Positions 1-6,785 of a stretch of 8,837 nucleotides of DNA are shown here, one piece after another; positions within the stretch are counted from its first letter, which is position 1; each line of letters starts with the position of its first letter. Source of the stretch: Gammaproteobacteria bacterium (lineage in GTDB: Bacteria; Pseudomonadota; Gammaproteobacteria; Xanthomonadales; Xanthomonadaceae); the NCBI GenBank assembly GCA_024642445.1, contig JAHEBG010000013.1:1-8837 (forward strand), given 5' to 3'. Position numbers and translations under genes: made by a program. The notes beneath the pieces were generated by a model. That model was given only the letters and a program-made list of their open reading frames with translations, was not told where the DNA came from and ran no database searches.

Positions 1-917
1 TGCAAACGCAGAAATTAAATGAAATGCAGAGCCAGCAAAGTGTTCTGGAAAATCAGCTTCTCGGTCAGAAAGCCGAGCTTGCAGTATTGTTGCGATCAGC
101 CTACCGCTTGGGTGAAAACAGCGAACTTAAACATCTGTTGGCACAGGATAAACTGGCGGAGGCGTCACGTTGGCTGGTTTACCATAGGTATTTCGAGCGC
201 CAACGACAGGCAGAAATTAGCCGGCTGGCGCAGCAGCTGCAAGCACTGGCTGCATTAACTTCAGCTATCGAACAAGAAAAAATTCGCTTGGCAGAGCAAC
301 AGGAAAAACAAAAACAGTCGGTTGCCGAGTTGAGCCGTCAGCGCCAGCAGCGTAAGGCAGTAGTAAGCACCCTGGATGCCAAATACAACAATCAGCAGGC
401 ACGTATCAAGGCGCTCGGCAAAGATGAAAAAGCCCTGCGCGGTCTTTTGGATAAGCTCCGACGGGCGGCGCAGAGCAGCAAAGCACCGGTCATCGTTGGT
501 CGGCCCAGCGGAAAAACCGCGGCACCGCAGAGTACGCCGAAAAATCTTACCGGCTGGCCGTTGACCGGCAGTTTACTGGCGGGTTACGGCAATGCCATGC
601 CCGATGGCCGACGCAGTGAAGGCCTGTTAATTGCAGCGGCTGCCGGTGCCCCGGTATATGCGGTAGCCGATGGCCGCGTGGTGTATGCCGATTGGCTGAA
701 AGGCTACGGCATGTTGCTGGTGATTGATCATGGGCGCGGTTACATGAGTCTTTATGCAAACAACGATGCGCTTCTGAAGGAAGTGGGCGAAAGTGTTACC
801 CCTGGCGAGCGCATTGCAACGGTGGGAAGCTCCGGTGCTCAAAACCGTGCGGCGTTATATTTTGAAATGCGTCTGAACGGGCAACCCCAGAACCCCAATG
901 GCTGGTTGCGGCCATGA
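1..917 (+). CDS. envC: Murein hydrolase activator EnvC, 5'-truncated by the window edge
   Basis: The frame is open from the first bases, so the gene starts before the window; the first internal ATG is at 24. Counting from that ATG (297 residues), residues 1-150 are rich in Q, E, K, R, L and A and look like a long coiled coil. A short Pro/Ser linker follows, then a LytM/M23 domain at about 178-297. The LytM fold is recognisable from GAPVYAVADGRVVYADW, the IDHGRGYMSLY block and the end LYFEMRLNGQPQNPNGWL. The metal-binding residues of active M23 peptidases are absent: Ser198 and Leu202 stand where the first His and Asp should be, and the HxH motif reads ALY. This is the pattern of EnvC, which does not cut peptidoglycan but activates periplasmic AmiA/AmiB-type amidases at the septum under FtsEX control. 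The role is inferred from the family. The missing 5' part should hold the signal peptide and first coiled-coil segment. The gene overlaps ctpA by four bases. Confidence 0.9.
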   Translation, partial: QTQKLNEMQSQQSVLENQLLGQKAELAVLLRSAYRLGENSELKHLLAQDKLAEASRWLVYHRYFERQRQAEISRLAQQLQALAALTSAIEQEKIRLAEQQEKQKQSVAELSRQRQQRKAVVSTLDAKYNNQQARIKALGKDEKALRGLLDKLRRAAQSSKAPVIVGRPSGKTAAPQSTPKNLTGWPLTGSLLAGYGNAMPDGRRSEGLLIAAAAGAPVYAVADGRVVYADWLKGYGMLLVIDHGRGYMSLYANNDALLKEVGESVTPGERIATVGSSGAQNRAALYFEMRLNGQPQNPNGWLRP

Positions 918-2152
918 GAGGCTTCAGCATATTGATATTGGCGGCAATTGCCGGCCCGTTGTTGGCAGCTCCGGTGAAACCCGCCGAGACCGCGTTTCAG
1001 TCGGTTCCTGTAGCGGAAATACAGCGCTTTGCCCAAGTCTTTCAGGCAATCCGCGATAGCTACGTGGAGCCCATGACCGATGAGGAAATCATGCAAGCCG
1101 GTCTGCGCGGCTTATTGCAAGACATTGATCCGCACAGCAGTTACCTTTCTGCTCGGCAGGCGCGTGAGTTCAACGATCTAAGCGAAGGCGGGTATGCCGG
1201 TATCGGTATCGAGAGCGATGAACGTGATCCCACGCGTATCCGAGTGGTTTCACCGTTCGACGACACCCCAGCGCAGCGTGCCGGATTGCGTGCCGGTGAT
1301 TTCATCACCGCCATCAATGGTGTGCCGGTGGACAACGCCAACCGTAGCGCAAGCCCGGAACGCCTGCGCGGAAAGGCCGGCACCAAAGTAGTGTTGACCG
1401 TGGTCCGGCCGGGTGAAAAGGCACCGTTCAAACTCAGTATTATCCGGGAAAACATCGCGCTACAAAGCGTGAAGTCGCGCTGGCTGGAACCGGGTTTTGC
1501 CTACTTCCGCATCAGTGCCTTCCAAGGAGACACAGGTCTCGAGTTCCGTAGGCAATGGCAGGCTTTGCAAGCTGCCGACAAGGGCGTTGCTGTTATAGGC
1601 GTGATTCTCGATCTGCGCAGCAACCCCGGAGGGCTGGTGAATGCCGCCGTGGAAGTGGCTGATGATTTTCTGGGTGAGGTTCCGATTGTGATTACCAAGG
1701 GTAGAAACGCCTTGACCAACAGTACCTACTACGGAAAGCCGGGCGAACTGTTTAAAGGCGTCCGGGTTGTTGCGCTGATCGATGCCGGCAGTGCCAGCGC
1801 TTCCGAAATTCTGGCCGGCGCGCTGCAGGACCATAAACGCGCAACGGTCATGGGCAGCCGCAGTTTTGGCAAGGGCTCAGTGCAGAATGTCATCACTCTC
1901 GACAACGGCGATGCCTTCAAGCTCACCACATCGCGGTATTACACCCCGAATTTACGCTCCATCCAGGCCCAGGGCATCGTGCCCGATGTAATGTTGGAGG
2001 GAAACGCCAAGGCACCGATTATCGAGAGGGATTTGTCCAGGCATATCCAGGGCGAAACGCCTGATGCCTCGGATGCCGAACATGGCGTGGTGTTGATGGG
2101 TGAAACTTACATCGGCATGGCTTTGGATTGGCTGAAAAGCCCCAAGCCCTGA
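914..2152 (+). CDS. ctpA: Carboxy-terminal processing protease, S41 family, PDZ-containing
   Basis: This 412-residue protein starts at the ATG of an ATGA overlap with the envC stop, which suggests translational coupling; no strong Shine-Dalgarno is visible. Residues 1-19 form a signal peptide (one Arg, then a hydrophobic stretch ending LLAA), so it acts in the periplasm. An N-terminal helical region with the family motif LLQDIDPHSSYL (67-78) is followed by a PDZ domain at about 94-175. The S41 protease core includes LDLRSNPGGL (232-241). The catalytic pair is Ser295 in GSASASEIL and Lys320 in RSFGKGSVQ. Their 25-residue spacing equals that of Prc/Tsp and algal CtpA, so the enzyme should be active. 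Family members cleave periplasmic or lipid-anchored proteins from the C-terminus and several control cell-wall hydrolases. Pairing with envC suggests a role in septal peptidoglycan turnover; the substrate is unknown. Paralogues make the exact name ctpA somewhat conventional. Confidence 0.93.
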   Translation: MRGFSILILAAIAGPLLAAPVKPAETAFQSVPVAEIQRFAQVFQAIRDSYVEPMTDEEIMQAGLRGLLQDIDPHSSYLSARQAREFNDLSEGGYAGIGIESDERDPTRIRVVSPFDDTPAQRAGLRAGDFITAINGVPVDNANRSASPERLRGKAGTKVVLTVVRPGEKAPFKLSIIRENIALQSVKSRWLEPGFAYFRISAFQGDTGLEFRRQWQALQAADKGVAVIGVILDLRSNPGGLVNAAVEVADDFLGEVPIVITKGRNALTNSTYYGKPGELFKGVRVVALIDAGSASASEILAGALQDHKRATVMGSRSFGKGSVQNVITLDNGDAFKLTTSRYYTPNLRSIQAQGIVPDVMLEGNAKAPIIERDLSRHIQGETPDASDAEHGVVLMGETYIGMALDWLKSPKP

Positions 2153-2180
2153 AACAACACCGCCAATTGGCGGTGTTGTT
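2153..2180. terminator. Perfect 12-bp inverted repeat after ctpA
   Basis: AACAACACCGCC (2153-2164) and GGCGGTGTTGTT (2169-2180) form a perfect 12-bp stem around AATT, starting directly after the ctpA stop. There is no real T-run on either strand (TTGTTATG on plus, TTGTTTCA on minus). It may therefore be a weak bidirectional terminator or a 3'-end stabilising hairpin, placed between the converging ctpA and GlsB-family genes. Confidence 0.7.
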
Positions 2181-2184
2181 ATGC

Positions 2185-2210
2185 AATTCTGTTTGACAGA
2201 ATTATTTTTT
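2185..2210 (+). terminator. Rho-independent terminator of the envC-ctpA unit
   Basis: AATTCTGT (2185-2192) pairs with ACAGAATT (2196-2203) over a TTG loop and is followed by ATTTTTT (2204-2210). The stem is AT-rich but the T-tract is good. It is the second hairpin after ctpA, and it overlaps the stop codon (2202-2204) and last two lysine codons of the converging minus-strand gene. Confidence 0.75.
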
Positions 2211-2441
2211 AATCAGCCGCACCAAAAACAGCAATATTACGGCACCAATAACCGCGGTGATAAATCCGCCGAATTCTCCGCCAATGGAGATTCCGGCTTT
2301 CGGCAACAGCCAGCCACCCAGAATTGAGCCGAGTATACCTACAACAATATTGCCTAGAACGCCGAAGCCGCCGCCTTTCATGATGACACCCGCCAACCAG
2401 CCGGCCAGCGCACCAATGACCAGCATAATAATTAAACCCAT
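2202..2441 (-). CDS. GlsB/YeaQ/YmgE family small membrane protein
   Basis: A 79-residue, very hydrophobic, glycine-rich protein with three predicted membrane segments (about 1-20, 27-47 and 55-76) and a basic end (RLIKK). The GALAGWLAG, GNIVVGILGSILGGWL and FITAVIGAVILLFLVRLI blocks are those of the transglycosylase-associated/GlsB/YeaQ family; the length matches full-length members. The family is often linked to stress response, but its molecular function is not known. The start is supported by AGGAGA six bases upstream of the ATG. It lies downstream of the DUF4126 gene on the same strand with a 92-base gap, so it may have its own promoter. That gap holds AT-rich minus-strand sequence (TTGATA, then TATATCTTA) but no properly spaced sigma-70 pair that I could assign. 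Confidence 0.9.
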   Translation of the reverse strand: MGLIIMLVIGALAGWLAGVIMKGGGFGVLGNIVVGILGSILGGWLLPKAGISIGGEFGGFITAVIGAVILLFLVRLIKK

Positions 2442-2446
2442 GGTCT

Positions 2447-2452
2447 TCTCCT
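2447..2452 (-). promoter_or_regulatory. Shine-Dalgarno site of the GlsB-family gene
   Basis: On the minus strand this reads AGGAGA, five bases before the ATG at 2441. It fixes the start of the small gene. Confidence 0.75.
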
Positions 2453-2533
2453 GATTTGTTTAGGGATTGAACTGAATAAGATATATCCGTTATCAATTCA
2501 CGCTTACTGTAATGCGAGTGCTGTAAAAAACGG

Positions 2534-3151
2534 TTAACGGGCTAGGGTTTCGGCACGCCGCTTTTGCAGGCGCCTGAACAGGCGAAACAAAATCCACAGT
2601 GCAAGAGCGAATGCAACGATGGGAATAAAGACCGCCAGCACCGTCAATAACAATGCGCTTAAGCCTTCGCCGCTGGAAACCACAGGGTTGCCCATGCCGC
2701 CGGTAGGTAGGCTGACCGCGGCGCGAATACTGGAAGTGCCCAGATGCACCAATGATGAAACGCCACCACCGGCGACGATGGCAAGCGACCATTTTAAAAA
2801 TGGCGAGACATCACCCACGGTGGAAGCGGTAAGTACGGTTCCTGCAATGGCCGCTGCGGGGGCAAGGATGACGTCCAAGGCATGGTCGAGCCAGGGAATG
2901 TAATACGCGCCAATTTCCAAAAGTGCTGCCACAGAGAATGCCACCAAGGCCTGCCAGCTGGCAATCCAGGCAAAGCCTTCGCTAAGCGGCAGCCATTGGA
3001 AGTAGCCGGCGATGCTTAGACCGAGCAAGGGAATAAAAACCCGGAAACCGGCAGCGGCGCTTAAGCCCACGCCAATCAGGATGCCAAATACCGATTCAGC
3101 ATTGGCGAACAGATGCATCGTATTGGAAAGCGTGTTCAGCCATCCTTCCAT
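2534..3151 (-). CDS. DUF4126 domain-containing membrane protein
   Basis: A 205-residue integral membrane protein recognised as DUF4126 from GVGLSAAAGFRVFIPLLGL near the N-terminus, then LPLSEGFAWIASWQALVAF, LEIGAYYIPWLDHALD and the APAAAIAGTVLTAS block. About five or six hydrophobic segments are visible, and the end is a basic tail (RLFRRLQKRRAE). The frame stays open upstream to 3238, but that would overlap the divergent transporter gene. The ATG at 3151 has AAGGAG seven bases upstream and begins MEGWLNTLS, so I chose it. DUF4126 proteins have no established function. A run of T follows the stop on the minus strand (2525-2530) but no stem precedes it, so no terminator is called. It may be co-transcribed with the GlsB-family gene downstream. 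Confidence 0.87.
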   Translation of the reverse strand: MEGWLNTLSNTMHLFANAESVFGILIGVGLSAAAGFRVFIPLLGLSIAGYFQWLPLSEGFAWIASWQALVAFSVAALLEIGAYYIPWLDHALDVILAPAAAIAGTVLTASTVGDVSPFLKWSLAIVAGGGVSSLVHLGTSSIRAAVSLPTGGMGNPVVSSGEGLSALLLTVLAVFIPIVAFALALWILFRLFRRLQKRRAETLAR

Positions 3152-3158
3152 CACATCA

Positions 3159-3164
3159 CTCCTT
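3159..3164 (-). promoter_or_regulatory. Shine-Dalgarno site that decides the DUF4126 start
   Basis: Minus strand AAGGAG with a seven-base spacer to the ATG at 3151. This strong site argues against the upstream start at 3238, which would lie inside the divergent gene. Confidence 0.75.
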
Positions 3165-3189
3165 GCGTAAATGCGCCAGTTAAGGCTAG

Positions 3190-3216
3190 ATTGTAACGCG
3201 GCATCTGCCGAAGCAA
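3190..3216 (-). promoter_or_regulatory. Possible promoter with a small palindrome, DUF4126 direction
   Basis: The minus strand shows TACAAT (3190-3195; five of six bases match the -10 consensus) and TTGCTT (3211-3216) as a possible -35, but the spacer is only 15 bases. The spacer holds the 12-bp interrupted palindrome CGGCATCTGCCG (3199-3210), which could be an operator for one or both divergent genes. The pairing is suboptimal, so this is tentative. For the plus direction, TTGCGT (3163-3168) and TAGATT (3187-3192) with an 18-base spacer is an equally weak candidate. Confidence 0.3.
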
Positions 3217-3229
3217 CAGGTAATCCAGA

Positions 3230-4531
3230 ATGAACCATACCATGGATGCGTTATCCGATAATCGCAGCATGACCCGCAAAGACGTCAATACGCTGGGCCT
3301 TTCCGCCTTGGGTGGCGCACTGGAATATTACGACTTCATCATCTTCGTTTTTCTGGCCGGCAGCATCGGGCAATTGTTCTTTCCGGCGGATATGCCGGCA
3401 TGGCTGAAACAGCTTCAGGTGTTTGGAATTTTCGCTGCCGGATATCTGGCCCGCCCAATCGGCGGATTGCTGATGGCGCATTACGGCGACATCATCGGCC
3501 GTAAGCGCATGTTCACCTTCAGCCTGTTGCTGATGGCAGTCCCTACATTTGTGATGGGCTTGTTGCCAACGTATGCGCAGATTGGCATTGCTGCGCCTTT
3601 GCTGCTGCTGCTGATGCGTATTTTGCAGGGTGCCGCCGTGGGCGGCGAAATTCCTGGCGCATGTGTGTTTGTAGCAGAGCATGTACCTTCCCGCCATGTT
3701 GGAATCGCCTGTGGCACGCTGTTTTCAGGATTTACTACCGGGATTCTGCTGGGTTCATTGGTGGCCATGGCGGTAAACCATTTCTTTGCCGATGCCGTTC
3801 TTGACTATGCCTGGCGCTTGCCGTTTTTGTTAGGCGGCGTGTTCGGGATTTTTGCATTATTCCTGCGCCGTTGGCTGGAGGAAACGCCGGTTTTTCTTGC
3901 CATGAAACAGAAAAAACAGCTGGCGCAAGAGGTGCCGTTGAAAACGGTGCTACGAGAGCACCGGGCGCAGATTTGGCCGAGCATGCTGCTAACGTGGTAT
4001 TTGAGTGCCGGCATTGTGACATTGACGCTACTGACTCAGAGTGTACTGCAGAGCCAGTATGCCTACAGTGCCGAACACGCGTTGTTTGCCAACAGCATTA
4101 TGATCGTGGTGTTAACCTTTGGCTGTATTTTCTGGGGCTGGGCTGCAGACCGCATCGGGGTCTATGCCACACTGATGCTCGGTTCGGCCTTGTTGGCGAT
4201 TACGGTGTATGCATTTTTCATCAGCCTGCCTGCGGCGCTGACCGATACTACTGTGTTGTACAGTCTGGCCGGTTTCTGCCTGGGCTCAGTAGCTGTAGTG
4301 CCTCGGATACTGGTGGGACTTTTCCCTCCGGCAGTGCGGTATTCGGGGTTTTCGTTTTCATACAATATTGCCTATTCGATTTTCGGCGGTTTCACGCCCA
4401 TGTTGATTGCCTATTGGCTGCGCAGCGAACCCTTGGCGCCGGCATACTATATTTGCGCCGTCAGCGCGATCAGCTTCGTATTGGCCATTTATCTTCGTTT
4501 CCGATATGGCCGCACGGAATTGGCCATCTGA
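3230..4531 (+). CDS. MFS transporter, metabolite:H+ symporter (ProP-like) family
   Basis: A 433-residue inner-membrane protein with about twelve hydrophobic segments. Hallmarks of the metabolite:H+ symporter branch of the major facilitator superfamily are present: LEYYDF in the first segment (31-36), ARPIGG (74-79), the loop 2-3 motif GDIIGRKR (86-93), RILQGAAVGGEIPGA (130-144) and WRLPFLLGGVFGIF followed by RRWLEETPVF (195-222). There is also a second-half loop motif GWAADRIG (303-310) and the RYSGFSFSYNIAYSIFGG block (370-387). Family members import osmolytes, di- or tricarboxylates, or other organic acids with protons. The substrate cannot be told from sequence, and it lacks the long C-terminal coiled coil of E. 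coli ProP. The ATG at 3230 has a modest AGG nine bases upstream; the ATG at 3242 has none. It is divergent from DUF4126 and converges on the GNAT gene with only 27 bases between stops. Confidence 0.92.
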   Translation: MNHTMDALSDNRSMTRKDVNTLGLSALGGALEYYDFIIFVFLAGSIGQLFFPADMPAWLKQLQVFGIFAAGYLARPIGGLLMAHYGDIIGRKRMFTFSLLLMAVPTFVMGLLPTYAQIGIAAPLLLLLMRILQGAAVGGEIPGACVFVAEHVPSRHVGIACGTLFSGFTTGILLGSLVAMAVNHFFADAVLDYAWRLPFLLGGVFGIFALFLRRWLEETPVFLAMKQKKQLAQEVPLKTVLREHRAQIWPSMLLTWYLSAGIVTLTLLTQSVLQSQYAYSAEHALFANSIMIVVLTFGCIFWGWAADRIGVYATLMLGSALLAITVYAFFISLPAALTDTTVLYSLAGFCLGSVAVVPRILVGLFPPAVRYSGFSFSYNIAYSIFGGFTPMLIAYWLRSEPLAPAYYICAVSAISFVLAIYLRFRYGRTELAI

Positions 4532-4558
4532 ATCTCTGCGCACAAATCTGTAATGCGG

Positions 4559-5089
4559 TTATACCGACGACAAACCGGACAGTTCTCGCTGGTAAAGACA
4601 CAGCTCGGCTTCACCCGGCGTCACGGTTTGCATGCACTGCCATTTAAAGCCCAGTTTTTCTAGCAAATGCCGGGAGCGCGTATTCTCAGGGTTCACAATA
4701 GCCATCAGGCTCGGCAGCTGAAAGGTGTTTGCCGCAGCAGAAAGGCAGGCCATACACGCTTCAAAGGCAAAGCCTTGGCCGAAATACTCGGGAACAAACG
4801 CGTACCCGATATCGGCTTCCGCAAGCGATTCCCGCTTCACCAGTCCGCACATGCCGATGGTATTTCCGCTGCACTTTTCAACTACGGCCCAGAATCCAAA
4901 GCCAAAGCTACGGTAGCTTCGCATAGGGCCGTTTTCAAGGTAAGTTTCGGCTTGTTCGAGTGTGCGTACACCGCGATCGGCGATGTTTTCAATGAAGCTC
5001 GGTTCATTCAGCTGACGTAGCATGTACGCAGCATCGTCCAGCGTGAATTCACGCAGCGTCAGCCGCTCGGTTTCTAGAGTGAAGGCCAT
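4559..5089 (-). CDS. GNAT family N-acetyltransferase (RimJ/RimL-like)
   Basis: A 176-residue acyl-CoA N-acyltransferase beginning with the typical LETERLTLREF strand (5-15). It carries a GFWAVVEKCSGNTIGMCGL beta-hairpin (65-83), the acetyl-CoA pyrophosphate loop YFGQGFAFEA (102-111) and the C-terminal NPENTRSRHLLEKLGF motif (133-148). These are features of the RimJ/RimL-type Acetyltransf_3 group, which acetylates amino groups of ribosomal proteins, other proteins or small molecules; the substrate here is unknown. A GTG at 5119 would extend it by ten residues, but the ATG at 5089 directly precedes the conserved domain, so I prefer it. This start lies 16 bases inside the upstream helix-hairpin-helix gene. 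It is the last gene of the seven-gene minus-strand run, and no terminator is visible after its stop. Confidence 0.88.
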   Translation of the reverse strand: MAFTLETERLTLREFTLDDAAYMLRQLNEPSFIENIADRGVRTLEQAETYLENGPMRSYRSFGFGFWAVVEKCSGNTIGMCGLVKRESLAEADIGYAFVPEYFGQGFAFEACMACLSAAANTFQLPSLMAIVNPENTRSRHLLEKLGFKWQCMQTVTPGEAELCLYQRELSGLSSV

Positions 5090-5364
5090 CGACGTTTGCG
5101 CTCTGCGGTGTACTGCCACCAGGTGCGGGGTGGGTTACCGTCGATGAAATCGGTAATGGATAGCAAGGTGTCGAGCACGCACGGATCTTGGCGTACCTGG
5201 GTGATGTCGCAAAGCCGGCGGTAAAGGGTGTAGGCATCCTTGCCGGCCAGTTGCTGTGGCGAATCGAAGCCCAGCAGCCGTAAATCCGCAGCGCATGCAG
5301 GGCCGACATTGGGAAGATCGGTCAATGTCTGCACTCGGTCGCGTCGCACTTTAGCCGGCTGCAT
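5074..5364 (-). CDS. Helix-hairpin-helix protein of the Cdd1 'pathogenicity locus' family
   Basis: A 96-residue protein with a helix-hairpin-helix motif, LPNVGPACAADLRLLGF (17-33), then LAGKDAYTLYRRLCDIT, RQDPCVLDTL (58-67) and a Trp-rich basic end (TWWQYTAERKRRW). This order and the DPCVLD signature match the Cdd1 (PF11731) family, annotated variously as pathogenicity locus or mitomycin-resistance protein. The motif suggests non-sequence-specific nucleic acid binding, but no function is firmly established. The frame opens at a TTG (5388); I chose the ATG at 5364, which overlaps the methyltransferase stop by 14 bases. No strong Shine-Dalgarno is present (a weak GAGA lies eight bases upstream), which fits translation coupled to the gene before it. 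Confidence 0.82.
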   Translation of the reverse strand: MQPAKVRRDRVQTLTDLPNVGPACAADLRLLGFDSPQQLAGKDAYTLYRRLCDITQVRQDPCVLDTLLSITDFIDGNPPRTWWQYTAERKRRWPSL

Positions 5365-6181
5365 CGGATTTCTCGGCGATGATTTCAAGCACCATGGGAG
5401 TAATCAGCAAGGCGTTGGGGTTGGCTTGCAGTGCGCACATGTCTGCTTTCACAGTGGCCACCCAAGTGGCATCGACAAGCCCAAGATCCAAAAGCCGCTG
5501 CAGGTTGATATCAATGAAGCTGGCAGGCCATTGCCAAATCGGCTGATGCGGTCCGGCGCTGAGGGATATTGGCCGGGTTTCCCGAATTCGGCAGCCGGCG
5601 GCGGTTAAATGGTCTGGCAGTTGCCGGGCTACATTGGGTTCGCCGCCGAAGCTGCGCCAGCTGGCCATTACGTGCTGCACAAACTCGGCCAAGGCGGTGC
5701 TGGGTGGCAACGATTGATAGGTTTCATAGTGCACATATTCATGGAAAATCAAGGTTCCGCCGGGGCGTAATGCCTGCGCCATTTTTTTCACCAATAAGGC
5801 CGGATCGCTTACAAAGATAGCTAGCCATCGGCACCATATGGCGTCGGCTTGAATGGCTGGAAGTTCATCCAACATGACGTCGGCTTCATGAAACGTGGCA
5901 TTCGACACGCCTTTCGATTCACACAACGCATGCGCATACGCAATGAAGCGTTCGCTGCGTTCGATGCCGATGACATGACCACCGGCGCCGACCTGCTGCG
6001 CCAGATCAACAGTGGCGAAGCCCGGGCCGCAGCCGATATCGATGACGGTATTGCCGGCACTGATTCCGGCACGCTGCCAGCAATCACGCACGCGGCTCTG
6101 CCAAATGCCATGCTGCAGTTGCAATCGGCCGATTTCGGCATCATGTGTGCCCAGAACGTAATCGGTATCGTCAGTGCTCAT
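5351..6181 (-). CDS. Class I SAM-dependent methyltransferase
   Basis: A 276-residue soluble protein. Motif I VIDIGCGPGFAT (46-57) is the glycine-rich S-adenosylmethionine loop, and Glu74 in VIGIERS is the expected acidic residue binding the ribose. An acidic EADVM (99-103) lies at motif II, and LRPGGTLIFHEY (138-149) is the post-core strand seen in UbiE/Methyltransf_11-like enzymes. The C-terminal half (about 160-276) would form the substrate lid, with several aromatic residues (WQWPASFIDI). This suggests a small-molecule substrate, but none can be named. The start at 6181 has GGGAG six bases upstream and overlaps the 3' end of the preceding GNAT gene by 11 bases. Confidence 0.88.
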   Translation of the reverse strand: MSTDDTDYVLGTHDAEIGRLQLQHGIWQSRVRDCWQRAGISAGNTVIDIGCGPGFATVDLAQQVGAGGHVIGIERSERFIAYAHALCESKGVSNATFHEADVMLDELPAIQADAIWCRWLAIFVSDPALLVKKMAQALRPGGTLIFHEYVHYETYQSLPPSTALAEFVQHVMASWRSFGGEPNVARQLPDHLTAAGCRIRETRPISLSAGPHQPIWQWPASFIDINLQRLLDLGLVDATWVATVKADMCALQANPNALLITPMVLEIIAEKSDAAG

Positions 6182-6785
6182 GTGTTGCTCCCGAATGGCG
6201 TGCCTGCATTCCGCTCAGGTTCGACTTTACCGCCGGCCATTCGCTGTTGAGAATGGAAAAGACTACGGTATCGCGGTAACTGCCGTCGGCCATGATCATA
6301 TGTTGGCGCAGTACGCCATCCTGTTTTGCGCCCAATCGGGCGATTGCAGTGCGTGACCGATGATTGTGCCAATGGGTTCGAAACTCTACCGCGCTGGCAC
6401 TCAGGTGTTCAAAGGCATGCTGTAACAGCAATTGTTTGCATGCGGTGTTGATGCCGCTGCGTTGCACCGACTGCCGATACCAGGTGTAACCGATTTCCAG
6501 GCGACGGTTGCCGGCATCGACGTTGCAATAACGGGTAGTGCCAAGCACACGCCCGCTGTTTTTTTCGAGAACAGCAAAGGCCAGGGCCAGTCCGTTAGTC
6601 TGCTGTTGCAGTGCGTGGTCGATATAAGCCTGCATGTGTTCGGGCCGGGGCACTGAAGTAAAGCCCAGACTCCACAATGCACCGTCTGCAGCGGCATCAT
6701 TCAAGCCCTGACAGTGTGCTGCCTGTAAAGGCATGAGCCGAACGTAAGCATTTTCCAAATCCGTGGGTTCTATCCAAACGGGCAT
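6171..6785 (-). CDS. GNAT family N-acetyltransferase
   Basis: A 204-residue acetyltransferase. It shows the N-terminal strand YVRLMPL (14-20), a central AFAVLEKNSGRVLGTTRY hairpin (69-86), EIGYTWYRQSVQRSGINTACKQLLL with the acetyl-CoA loop at about 103-121, and a C-terminal HNHRSRTAIARLGAKQDGVLR region (140-160) ending in RDTVVFSILNSEWP. This is the Acetyltransf_3 subtype common in proteobacteria. It shares the fold of the other GNAT in this operon but is clearly not a recent duplicate. The substrate is unknown. Its ATG directly follows the DUF167 stop (TAAATG), and its Shine-Dalgarno GGAGGAA is formed by the last codons of that gene. The end (HSGATHEH) runs 11 bases into the methyltransferase gene. 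Confidence 0.88.
   Translation of the reverse strand: MPVWIEPTDLENAYVRLMPLQAAHCQGLNDAAADGALWSLGFTSVPRPEHMQAYIDHALQQQTNGLALAFAVLEKNSGRVLGTTRYCNVDAGNRRLEIGYTWYRQSVQRSGINTACKQLLLQHAFEHLSASAVEFRTHWHNHRSRTAIARLGAKQDGVLRQHMIMADGSYRDTVVFSILNSEWPAVKSNLSGMQARHSGATHEH

Noticed and set aside
2442..2533. Promoter for the GlsB-family gene (TTGATA and TATATC on the minus strand)
   Set aside because: The elements are only about seven bases apart, and no alternative pair with 16-18 base spacing was found.
2525..2545. Possible terminator after the DUF4126 gene (T-run on the minus strand)
   Set aside because: Only the 6-bp palindrome GTTAAC precedes the T-run; there is no stem able to form a hairpin with a loop.
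3152..3238. N-terminal extension of DUF4126 to 3238
   Set aside because: It overlaps the start of the divergent transporter, and the ATG at 3151 has a strong AAGGAG site.
3251..3697. 148-codon minus-strand frame antisense to the transporter
   Set aside because: Low-complexity Gln/His/Arg-rich translation typical of an antisense shadow of a hydrophobic membrane protein.
3871..4647. 258-codon open frame on the plus strand overlapping the transporter gene
   Set aside because: It lies in another frame of a well-supported MFS gene, its translation is Cys/His/Arg-rich without domain character, and it has no ribosome-binding site.
4559..6785. The two GNAT genes as a recent tandem duplication
   Set aside because: Their lengths, acetyl-CoA loop sequences and C-terminal parts differ strongly; they share only the superfamily fold.
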